Below are positions 5,190-12,646 of a DNA stretch of 13,274 nt, piece by piece. The notes below the pieces were generated by a model. The model searched no databases, was not told where the DNA came from, and saw only the letters and a list, made by a program, of their open reading frames with translations. How positions within the stretch are numbered: the first letter of the stretch is position 1; each line of letters starts with the position of its first letter. Source of the stretch: an archaeon (lineage in GTDB: Archaea > Asgardarchaeota > Heimdallarchaeia > Hodarchaeales > S146-22); NCBI GenBank assembly GCA_024276395.1, contig JAJRXH010000235.1:1-13274 (forward strand). Reading direction: 5' to 3'. Both the position numbers and the translations under genes were made by a program.

Positions 5190-8100
5190 TCAAAGATCTT
5201 CAGTTGGACGCTTCATAAGGATAGAAGGTTTGATGGTAAGAGACATTAATTCCTGAAGAAGTAACTTGAAAGCATAAGCTACGGCGATCTTTGAAATGGG
5301 CGATTCTGGTCCGCAGGCTGGACATACGGCCACATTACGTCTTGCATCATAATAGGCCAAGAGTCCACAGTTGTCACAAATAAAGACCTCAAAGCGATCA
5401 CTTTCATCCAATAGTCTTTCCTTGAGCAATAGCGCTGTTCCATGAGCAACTAGGACATCTCTTTCCATTTCTCCAAATCGTAGTCCACCTTCTCGTGCAC
5501 GTCCTTCCGTAGGCTGACGAGTAAGGATTTGGACAGGACCACGAGCACGGGCATGCATCTTATCGGCTGCTAAGTGGTGGAGTTTCTGGTAGTAAGTTGG
5601 TCCAATGAAAATCTTGGCAGGCATCAGTCGTCCAGTAATGCCATCGTACATGACAGTTTCCCCTTTCGGGTGAAATCCTAGTTTTCTCAAGGTTTCTGTG
5701 ATCTCATCTGGATTGGGTCCTTCAAAGACAGTGGCATCAAAGGTTCTTCCAGTCATGGCAGCGATGATGGCAGCCATACTCTCTAGAATTTGTCCCACGG
5801 TCATTCGGGACGGGATGGCGTGGGGATTGATAATCAAATCTGGTACGATGCCATCTTCCGTGAATGGCAGATCTTCCTGGGGAGCGATGTAACCAATGAC
5901 TCCTTTTTGGCCGTGCCGTGAAGCAAACTTGTCACCTAATTCTGGAATGCGCTGATCCCTGACTTTAACCTTGACTAATCTAGAGAGATCAGTGGTTTCC
6001 GTGAGGATGACGCTATCAACAACACCTTGTTCACCAGCTCTCATAGCAATGCTGCTTTCCCGTCGTTGTGGTGTAGGTGACTCAAAATCGATGAATTCTT
6101 CAATAAACCGAGATCGGGAAGTTCGGCCAATGAGCACGTCACCGCTAGTTACCTCACTCTCCGGTTCCACGATGCCATCTGCTTCGCTTAGATGGCGATA
6201 CAAGTGAGGAGCTCGATATCCACGCACTCCTTTTTGGGGAATTTCGAATCTATCTTCTAGTCCACCGAGATATTTCTTTTCTTCTGCGACGTAAGATCTA
6301 AAGAAGTGACTTCGAGCAAGACCTCGTTCGATGCTTGCCTTGTTGATGATGATGGCATCTTCGATGTTCCACCCATAATAGGAGATAAAGGCAACTACCA
6401 TATTCTGCCCTGAAGGACGTTGGTTATATCCGATGACATCGAGCGCTCTACTACCAACTAATGGTTTTTGTGGATTTTGTAGGAGATGAGATCGTCGATC
6501 TGCTCTAAACTTGAAATTAGATGCGTACAAGCCGATTGCTTGTTTAGTCATACCTGCCTCATAAGTATTACGTGGTGATTGGTTGTGTTCGGCAAACGGA
6601 ATCACGGAAGCACAGATGCCAAGGATGGCTGCTGGTGTTATTTCCAAGTGCGTGTGTTCTGTCGTGATATCTTCTACCCAGAGCGCAATGTAGCTATTTT
6701 CTTCTTCTTCAGCATCAAGATATTCAATCACGCCCTCCTTGATGAGATCGCTCCATTGCATCACGCCACGCTTGATAAGTTGTATGTGTCTCTTGGTTAA
6801 GAGAGGCTTACCGTCTTTCACGATGATGAGTGGTCTCCTTACACGTCCACCATCAGTATTAATGATCACGGAATGCTCTTGATCGTTATAACTGACATTA
6901 ATTTCGGTACTTAATTCGCCACGACGTCTTGCTTCTACGATTTCTCGTGTTAGTTTTTGAGGTTCTCTCGTAGTAGCGTACAACGTGCCATCAATGAAAA
7001 TTCGGCCACCTTGGTGATCAATTTGTACTTGTTCTGGGGTAATGATGATGGGATCAATGTAGTCACAAGACTGAAGGAATTCCATTAATGTTTCTTTTTC
7101 TTCGTCAGTTACACCCTGGGAGATTCTTGCCTGTAAGGCCAGATTCTTCACGAGTCCACAATTCGGACCTTCTGGAGTTTCAGCAGGGCAAATTTTACCC
7201 CAATGGGTAGCATGTAGTTCACGTGCCTCGAAGTGTGCTTGAGATCGAACTAAAGGACTAACAACACGTCGTAAGTGACTATAACAACTCATATAATTCA
7301 TGCGATCAAGTAGTTGGGATACTCCAGCCTTTCCACCAACCCAGTTGCCAGTTGCGAGAGCGTGCCTAATGCGATGTTCGACGACATCCGCACGCATGGC
7401 GTTCTTGAGACTGGGGATTCGTCCGCGGCGTGCACCTTTTTCGAGTTGATAACGGATATCTTTATGCAAGGAACGAAATGTGACGCGGAAGAGATCCATA
7501 AGCATTTCGCCTGCGAGCTTTAGACGCTTATTGGCGTAATGGTCTTTGTCATCGGGCTGTCTTTTTCCGAGGTCCAAGCGAATGACTTGTAGTGCCATTT
7601 GGGCAAGATACATGGCCTTTTGCAAGCGCTTGTCTTCAGTGTTTCCGATGTGAGGAAGCAAGTAATTGTCCAGAACTGTCTGAGCACGCAAGATACGATA
7701 ATCACGAGTTTGTCCGACGGCAACTCTTTTTCCGATATAGTCTAAGGCCTCCTCTTGGCTTGTAATCTCGGCGCCATCACCAATGGTGGGAAGTAGTTCT
7801 TGGATGATTTCTGGGTCATCTGAGATCATTTGGACAATTTGGAAGTCGCTAGTTACCCCTAATGCCTTCATTAGAATGGAAAATGGTAATCTTCGGGGAA
7901 TAGAGAAGAAATTTGCCATTAATCGTCCATCTTTTAACCGTTCAACGGTCACTAGAGAACGGAATCCCTCCACGGTACTAAAGATCTTTGCTCGGGCAGT
8001 AGCAGGTGTCTTACCGGCATAGTCCACCAAAATTCGGTTGGAAAGCAAGTATTCTTGCGTGACGATGACACGCTCTGATCCAGAAATGATAAAGTATCCT

Positions 8101-8630
8101 CCAGGATCGAAAGGATCTTCACCAACTTCAATGAGTTCTTCTGGCGAAAGACCGTGAAGGCGACATTTTTTCGATTTGAGCATGATGGGTAGTCGCCCGA
8201 TGAAGGCTTCCGTGATTTCTCCTTCCCGTTCAATTCCCGATTCGACTGTTACAGGCCGAATTTTCAAGGTAAGAGGGGCAGCATAGGTTAAATTTCGAAT
8301 TCTTGCTTCCATTGGATAAATTTCTCGATTTGATCCATCAGCTTCGCGGATTACGGGATCACCGATTTCGATGCCTTCAATCTTGACATAAAAATCGGCT
8401 ATATCTGGTTCAATTTTATTCATTTCTGCAACTATCTTATGGATTCCCTCTTCAATGAAACGATTAAAAGAGTCAAGATGTTGTCGGACTAGTCCCAGTT
8501 CATCGAACATGGCTTTCAAGACGACCCATCGGTCATCTTGTGTTAGTTTATCGTCTGCACTAGTGGCGCCTGACATCATTTCAGTTGTAGAGGATTCACT
8601 TTTTGATTTCTTACTTTTAGCCCGGGCCAA
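5190..8630 (-). CDS. rpoB: DNA-directed RNA polymerase subunit B (Rpo2), unsplit
   Basis: The second-largest subunit of archaeal RNA polymerase, 1146 residues and full length. It forms one side of the active-centre cleft. Landmarks include DPFDPGGYFIISGSERVIV (172-190) in the N-terminal lobe/protrusion part; CPAETPEGPNCGL (481-493) in the fork region; GYNQRPSGQN (734-743); GWNIEDAIIINK (753-764), whose Glu-Asp lies near the catalytic metal; GDKFASRHGQKG (899-910), with the nucleotide-contacting lysines; and the clamp segment RGPVQILTRQP...GGLRFGEMERD (1030-1058). The C-terminal zinc site uses Cys1085, Cys1088, Cys1103 and Cys1106. It is one chain, not split into B' and B'' as in many methanogens and haloarchaea. 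The start is TTG at 8630, with two GAGGT motifs just upstream on the coding strand. An internal Met at residue 18 is the alternative. No rpoH lies upstream and no rpoA1 downstream. Confidence 0.98.
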   Translation of the reverse strand: MARAKSKKSKSESSTTEMMSGATSADDKLTQDDRWVVLKAMFDELGLVRQHLDSFNRFIEEGIHKIVAEMNKIEPDIADFYVKIEGIEIGDPVIREADGSNREIYPMEARIRNLTYAAPLTLKIRPVTVESGIEREGEITEAFIGRLPIMLKSKKCRLHGLSPEELIEVGEDPFDPGGYFIISGSERVIVTQEYLLSNRILVDYAGKTPATARAKIFSTVEGFRSLVTVERLKDGRLMANFFSIPRRLPFSILMKALGVTSDFQIVQMISDDPEIIQELLPTIGDGAEITSQEEALDYIGKRVAVGQTRDYRILRAQTVLDNYLLPHIGNTEDKRLQKAMYLAQMALQVIRLDLGKRQPDDKDHYANKRLKLAGEMLMDLFRVTFRSLHKDIRYQLEKGARRGRIPSLKNAMRADVVEHRIRHALATGNWVGGKAGVSQLLDRMNYMSCYSHLRRVVSPLVRSQAHFEARELHATHWGKICPAETPEGPNCGLVKNLALQARISQGVTDEEKETLMEFLQSCDYIDPIIITPEQVQIDHQGGRIFIDGTLYATTREPQKLTREIVEARRRGELSTEINVSYNDQEHSVIINTDGGRVRRPLIIVKDGKPLLTKRHIQLIKRGVMQWSDLIKEGVIEYLDAEEEENSYIALWVEDITTEHTHLEITPAAILGICASVIPFAEHNQSPRNTYEAGMTKQAIGLYASNFKFRADRRSHLLQNPQKPLVGSRALDVIGYNQRPSGQNMVVAFISYYGWNIEDAIIINKASIERGLARSHFFRSYVAEEKKYLGGLEDRFEIPQKGVRGYRAPHLYRHLSEADGIVEPESEVTSGDVLIGRTSRSRFIEEFIDFESPTPQRRESSIAMRAGEQGVVDSVILTETTDLSRLVKVKVRDQRIPELGDKFASRHGQKGVIGYIAPQEDLPFTEDGIVPDLIINPHAIPSRMTVGQILESMAAIIAAMTGRTFDATVFEGPNPDEITETLRKLGFHPKGETVMYDGITGRLMPAKIFIGPTYYQKLHHLAADKMHARARGPVQILTRQPTEGRAREGGLRFGEMERDVLVAHGTALLLKERLLDESDRFEVFICDNCGLLAYYDARRNVAVCPACGPESPISKIAVAYAFKLLLQELMSLTIKPSILMKRPTEDL

Positions 8631-8683
8631 TTACCTCGACACCTCATCAAAAACGCGCTTTGAGTAGATTACATGCAAACTTA

Positions 8684-8710
8684 CGTTTAATTCATTAAAA
8701 TTCTTTTGGT
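8684..8710 (-). promoter_or_regulatory. Candidate rpoB promoter
   Basis: On the - strand an A-rich stretch, CCAAAAGA, is followed by ATTTTAAT and then GAATTAAACG. It looks like a BRE/TATA region about 60-75 bases before the TTG start, leaving a leader of about 35 bases that holds both GAGGT motifs. Just upstream lies the perfect palindrome TGGTTAACCA (8728-8737), a possible regulator site. The assignment is by position and composition only. Confidence 0.33.
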
Positions 8711-8813
8711 AAGAAGAAAATTTGGTGTGGTTAACCAAAATTAAAATCAAGATGGTACGTGGTAATTGGTTAGGTAATAATTCACGTTATTTCACTTGGT
8801 GAGAAAAAGAAAT

Positions 8814-8840
8814 CACGTGTCATCCATTTAACACGTGTCA
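8814..8840. promoter_or_regulatory. Paired CACGTGTCA boxes in the rpoB/permease divergent spacer
   Basis: Two identical 9-base copies of CACGTGTCA occur at 8814-8822 and 8832-8840, 18 bases apart start to start. Each contains the palindromic core CACGTG. They lie about 40-65 bases upstream of the TATA-like element of the permease gene, where a transcription factor could act on that promoter. Direct spacing close to two helical turns suits a dimeric regulator. No regulator gene lies beside them. Confidence 0.4.
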
Positions 8841-8870
8841 AACACCTTGTTCTCTCTGGTTCACTACCTC

Positions 8871-8890
8871 AAACTGAACTTATTAATAAA
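8871..8890 (+). promoter_or_regulatory. Candidate promoter of the FtsX-type permease gene
   Basis: AAACTGAAC (8871-8879), resembling a BRE, is followed by the AT palindrome TTATTAATAA (8880-8889). Its centre is 36 bases ahead of ATG 8921, which predicts transcription starting near 8910 and a very short leader carrying GGGA (8911-8914). This is the best-looking archaeal promoter in the window, but it is still only a pattern match. Confidence 0.45.
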
Positions 8891-8920
8891 ATCATTTAGA
8901 GGCATCAAGTGGGATGAACC

Positions 8921-11900
8921 ATGTCAGTCACTTCCACGGTAGAATCAACAATATCATTGATGCTCACGCACCTAAGAGCAAATTGGCATCGGGCTCTCAT
9001 TACCCTTCTAAGCATCATGCTCGTGTTGGTGATGATTTCCCAGATATTAATCGTCAGTAATTCCTTTTCTTTTGCATCTATAGAATCGAATCAAGATTTC
9101 GAGTCTGGATGGCAGAAAGACTTGCTAATAGAATCTTATCTCGATCGAGCAGATGCTGTTCTGGCTGGAAAAGGTTTCTCTCATGATCTGAATTCTCTTG
9201 TTGATCTCCTTAAAGATGATTTTCAGGAGATTGCTCGAGCCTCTGAACTTCAATATCAAGATGTGAAAGTTGACTTAATTTTTTCTCTCAACTTGTACAT
9301 GACATTACCAGCAAATCAAGATCAATTTTACGAGGTAAAAGTGATAGGACTTCCTAGCAGAATATATGAAACCATTCAAGAAGATGAACAATCCATCATC
9401 TTCTCAGTTGGGTTAGGGTCTGAAGATATCAATCCCCTTCCAGAAGATACACCATTTCCCAATAGCTCTGTCATTCCTAATCATTATCTTTCACGGCAGT
9501 TTTCAACCTCAAATCTGAAAGTTGGGGACAACGTGACCTTATTTGCAAAACCCGAAAGGATAAGTGAGTCACGCTTCCTTGAGTTTACCATTGGAAAAAT
9601 TGAACAACAATTCATTCCGAAGACAAGTGGATATTTTGACTTGGAATACCTTAATCGCTTGGATTTATCCCCAATTTACAAGTTCTTCTTGCACTATCTC
9701 TCAGATTCAATTACTAATTATCCTTTCTTGATGGTTGTTTATCCTCTAGAAGATCTGTATGACATTCTTGGCATCTTTTACAAGGAACATTCCGCATCCT
9801 ATTTTAACTATCTCCTTAATCCTGGTTTATTTTCACAAATTTTTATTAATTTTGACGTGTCTCTTGACCTTGGTGTTTATTCCCAAAAGGGATTAGGAGC
9901 TCTTGCCAAGGCATGGAGGAAAGTCGTTGCTAAAGTGTCAAGTACCATCAACGAATCCATAAATCGCGCTTTTAATGAAAATTCCTTCCTCTCCCAAGAG
10001 ATATGGGTAGAAAACGATGAGAAATCCCTCTCATCAAGAATTAACTCGGCTCAAGCAATTTTTTACGGAACAGTCATCTTTTCGACCTTATTAGGAATAC
10101 CGGCTGTCATTTTAGGATTATTTGCTGGGAATTTTGCCATAAATTTAATAAAGAAATCCTTATTTCGACAAATTGGTATTTACAAGACACGGGGGATGTC
10201 TAATCGACAAGTTTTACATCTTCTTTTGATGGATTTAATCGTTTTTTCATTCTTGGCTTCTCTTATTGGATTTCTGCTGGCACATCCTTTAGCTTTCGTT
10301 GCGCTTACCTCCAGAGGGAACTTTGACTTTGGAGCAGCTCCTGTTCCATTAATTGTACCTACAAACATGTTAACACTCTTGGTCATTCTAGGGTTATTCC
10401 TGGGTATTTTATTGCGTGGACTGACCATCAAGAGATTAACACGAATTAAAATCCGTGAGACCGAAAAAGCCATTCAAGATAGCGATCCTTATTGGAAACG
10501 AAAGAATATTGACATCATTCTCTTGATTTGGGGCGTAGTTGGTTTATTTTTCTTCGTTAGCTTGCGTTCTCTCATTTTCCTCAAGATTCCAGTGTTTCTC
10601 GTCATGATATTTTCATTTCTAATGCTTCCCTCGCCCATTGTCCTACTGGTTGGTGGCATCATGTTCTTGAGTCGACTGGTTCCCTTGATGCTCAATGGCC
10701 TTGACTTGGCTGGGAAAAAGATCGATAAAAGCATCATTACCTTGTCATTCAAGGATTTAAGTCGTAGAAAACACGTTGTTCGGAGAGCCGTTTTAGTGAT
10801 TGCACTTGGTACTAGCTTGGCCCTAATACTAGCTGGGATTCCAGCCAATTTCATTAACTACAGTAAAGATAGAGCATATTATCAAGTAGGCAGTGATTTT
10901 GCAATTTACCACGACATTGATCCCATTTTTGAGCAACAACTTCGTCAGAACCTTTCTGATTTTCAGTTTGAACTCAGTGGTTGGTCTAAAGTTCGCATGT
11001 ACATGGGAGGAAGCTTGGCAGACAGCATGGAACGTTTCAGTGAAATTAAGGTCATGTTCATTAATTCCTCAAATTTCGCGGATGTTGGATTTTACCGTTC
11101 AAGTTATGGTTTTCCTCATTTAGGAATGAAGAAAGCTTTACAGGAATTGTCCAAGGATCCTAATAATTCTGCCTTTGTCTCGAAACTCTCTAAAGACATG
11201 CTTAACATCTCGGTACCTAGTAAGATAACCATTAATTCTCCTTATGTTCCATCCAGTTCGCTGTTGTCGTCTCTTACCTTGAACTTGATCGATGAATTCT
11301 CTTATTGGCCCAATCATGTTGATTTTAGTGAAGCGCCCATCGATTACAACTACAAGTTTCGGGATTTGGAAGATGTTAACTTGGTACTCGTTGCAGATCT
11401 GACATTGTACTTATCCTTGAAACAGGCAAATGTCTTTTCTGATATTGAACAAGAAAATGCAGGGGTTCAGGTGACTGAAGGATATTACGTGAAATTAAAA
11501 TCTGGAAATGCTGACGAATTTACTCAAGCCCTAAGGAACCTCAAGTTGGCTTATCAATCAGTTTTTGATGAATTACCGACGATCGACGATCTCGGCTTTC
11601 GCGCCATCATCGGATCGAATAACAGCATCATTCTTTATACTATGGCTCTGAATGCATTGACCATCCTTTTGTTTGCTGCCATCTATCAGCAAGAGCGTTG
11701 GAAAGATATGGGAGTTGAACGAACCTTAGGAATGTCCAGAAAACAGTTATTTCAATTTAGTATCGTGAGTAATGTCACCTTTTCGACAATTTCCTTGTTA
11801 TTTGGTCTTGCTGCAGGCACGGTCTCCTTGCAGATCTTCATGAACTTGTTTCTGACTTTCATCAGTATTTCTGCTGTTCCTCCCATGAGAATAATCTTCC

Positions 11901-12019
11901 CGTTTAATGAGACGCTCCTTTATCTAGGCATGGTGTCCATTGCCATCATTTTTGGTGCACTCCTTTCGGTCTACCTTGCGGCACGTAGACCCATAAGCAA
12001 CATTCTTAAAGTAGAATGA
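8921..12019 (+). CDS. FtsX/MacB-like ABC transporter permease with duplicated core
   Basis: A 1032-residue membrane protein. FtsX/MacB/LolE permeases couple cytoplasmic ATPase movement to outside events such as lipid or peptide extraction, rather than forming a classical channel. Ten membrane spans can be seen, roughly at residues 26-47, 380-408, 433-460, 481-503, 530-552, 556-585, 620-643, 905-922, 946-975 and 998-1020. Two large extracellular domains lie between spans 1 and 2 (48-379) and spans 7 and 8 (644-904). The signature loop after the second span of each half is duplicated: FRQIGIYKTRGMSNRQ (415-430) and WKDMGVERTLGMSRKQ (927-942). The protein is therefore a tandem repeat of the four-span core joined by two linker spans. 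No ABC ATPase partner is in the window, so substrate and role are unknown. The start ATG 8921 follows a weak GGGA. Confidence 0.9.
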   Translation: MSVTSTVESTISLMLTHLRANWHRALITLLSIMLVLVMISQILIVSNSFSFASIESNQDFESGWQKDLLIESYLDRADAVLAGKGFSHDLNSLVDLLKDDFQEIARASELQYQDVKVDLIFSLNLYMTLPANQDQFYEVKVIGLPSRIYETIQEDEQSIIFSVGLGSEDINPLPEDTPFPNSSVIPNHYLSRQFSTSNLKVGDNVTLFAKPERISESRFLEFTIGKIEQQFIPKTSGYFDLEYLNRLDLSPIYKFFLHYLSDSITNYPFLMVVYPLEDLYDILGIFYKEHSASYFNYLLNPGLFSQIFINFDVSLDLGVYSQKGLGALAKAWRKVVAKVSSTINESINRAFNENSFLSQEIWVENDEKSLSSRINSAQAIFYGTVIFSTLLGIPAVILGLFAGNFAINLIKKSLFRQIGIYKTRGMSNRQVLHLLLMDLIVFSFLASLIGFLLAHPLAFVALTSRGNFDFGAAPVPLIVPTNMLTLLVILGLFLGILLRGLTIKRLTRIKIRETEKAIQDSDPYWKRKNIDIILLIWGVVGLFFFVSLRSLIFLKIPVFLVMIFSFLMLPSPIVLLVGGIMFLSRLVPLMLNGLDLAGKKIDKSIITLSFKDLSRRKHVVRRAVLVIALGTSLALILAGIPANFINYSKDRAYYQVGSDFAIYHDIDPIFEQQLRQNLSDFQFELSGWSKVRMYMGGSLADSMERFSEIKVMFINSSNFADVGFYRSSYGFPHLGMKKALQELSKDPNNSAFVSKLSKDMLNISVPSKITINSPYVPSSSLLSSLTLNLIDEFSYWPNHVDFSEAPIDYNYKFRDLEDVNLVLVADLTLYLSLKQANVFSDIEQENAGVQVTEGYYVKLKSGNADEFTQALRNLKLAYQSVFDELPTIDDLGFRAIIGSNNSIILYTMALNALTILLFAAIYQQERWKDMGVERTLGMSRKQLFQFSIVSNVTFSTISLLFGLAAGTVSLQIFMNLFLTFISISAVPPMRIIFPFNETLLYLGMVSIAIIFGALLSVYLAARRPISNILKVE

Positions 12020-12073
12020 AGGGATGATTTCGCCCATCAATTAAATCATTCTCTTCATTATTTATTATTTTTT
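12015..12073 (+). terminator. Long hairpin plus T-rich tract ending the permease gene
   Basis: AATGAAG (12015-12021) and ATGATTT (12024-12030) pair with AAATCAT (12043-12049) and CTTCATT (12053-12059). The loop is 12 bases, with only a small GG/TCT internal mismatch. The left arm includes the permease stop codon (TGA 12017-12019). The T-rich run ATTTATTATTTTTT follows directly. It looks like a hairpin terminator. The same AT-rich run could also act as a promoter box for the next gene. Confidence 0.6.
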
Positions 12074-12104
12074 GGTCCAGTGATGCTTCAATTTGTGAGT
12101 GATC

Positions 12105-12572
12105 ATGCCATTAATCATTAGAAAATCGGATTCCTTGTTAAAACATCAACTCATATTAGCTTTCCCCTTGCTCATTTTTTTTGAGTTATTGTTCATTCTC
12201 CAACAAGAAATCGTTCCTTTTCCAGATACGCAAGCTTGGCAAGCACACTTTTTAAAAGGAGTGTTCGTCATGGCCATCTTAGAATTTTTTTCTCACAAAC
12301 TGTTACCTAGGCATTATAGTGGACGTAAAGTCCGAATGCTTGCCTTGTGTCTCGCATTAGGAGCAGCCATTTCCTTTGAAATTCTTCAAGAAATCACGCC
12401 TCTCACGGGAAATATCGTGATTGATACCTTTCTGGGAAAATCTAATTTTCAATGGGGTGACATATTTGCGGACTTTTTAGGGAGCATTGCGTATTTATCC
12501 ATCAGCACTCTCGTGATTCGACTTGAGAGGCACGCGACTTCTGGCAGCAGCAATGAGAAGCTATTTAAATAA
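12105..12572 (+). CDS. VanZ-like family membrane protein
   Basis: A 155-residue protein with four predicted membrane spans (about 16-34, 50-66, 77-95 and 121-139). The VanZ-like signature appears as AISFEILQEITPLTG (88-102) followed by FQWGDIFADFLGSIAYL (115-131). This matches the family pattern of a Glu/Gln-rich helix end, then a conserved Asp and a glycine-containing last helix. The family is named for a teicoplanin-resistance accessory protein, but most members have no proven function, and no resistance role should be assumed. GTG 12099 is in frame, six bases earlier. No clear Shine-Dalgarno is seen. TTATTATTTTTT (12062-12073) sits about 30-40 bases ahead, which fits a nearly leaderless transcript. 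The preceding gene ends in a terminator-like hairpin, so this is likely a separate unit. Confidence 0.75.
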   Translation: MPLIIRKSDSLLKHQLILAFPLLIFFELLFILQQEIVPFPDTQAWQAHFLKGVFVMAILEFFSHKLLPRHYSGRKVRMLALCLALGAAISFEILQEITPLTGNIVIDTFLGKSNFQWGDIFADFLGSIAYLSISTLVIRLERHATSGSSNEKLFK

Positions 12573-12646
12573 CTGAATTTTATCCATTCTTGAACTTGAT
12601 GGTCATCATCACTCGTTAAGGCGTGAATTGAGGTAGGATCTAAACA

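Noticed and set aside
5698..8667. Several 60-90 codon open frames on the + strand and in another - frame inside rpoB
   Set aside because: They overlap a highly conserved full-length rpoB frame, have no recognisable motifs and arise from its codon bias. They are shadows.
10180..10854. Basic antisense open frames inside the permease gene
   Set aside because: Their basic, low-complexity content is what antisense reading of hydrophobic membrane-span codons gives. No support as genes.
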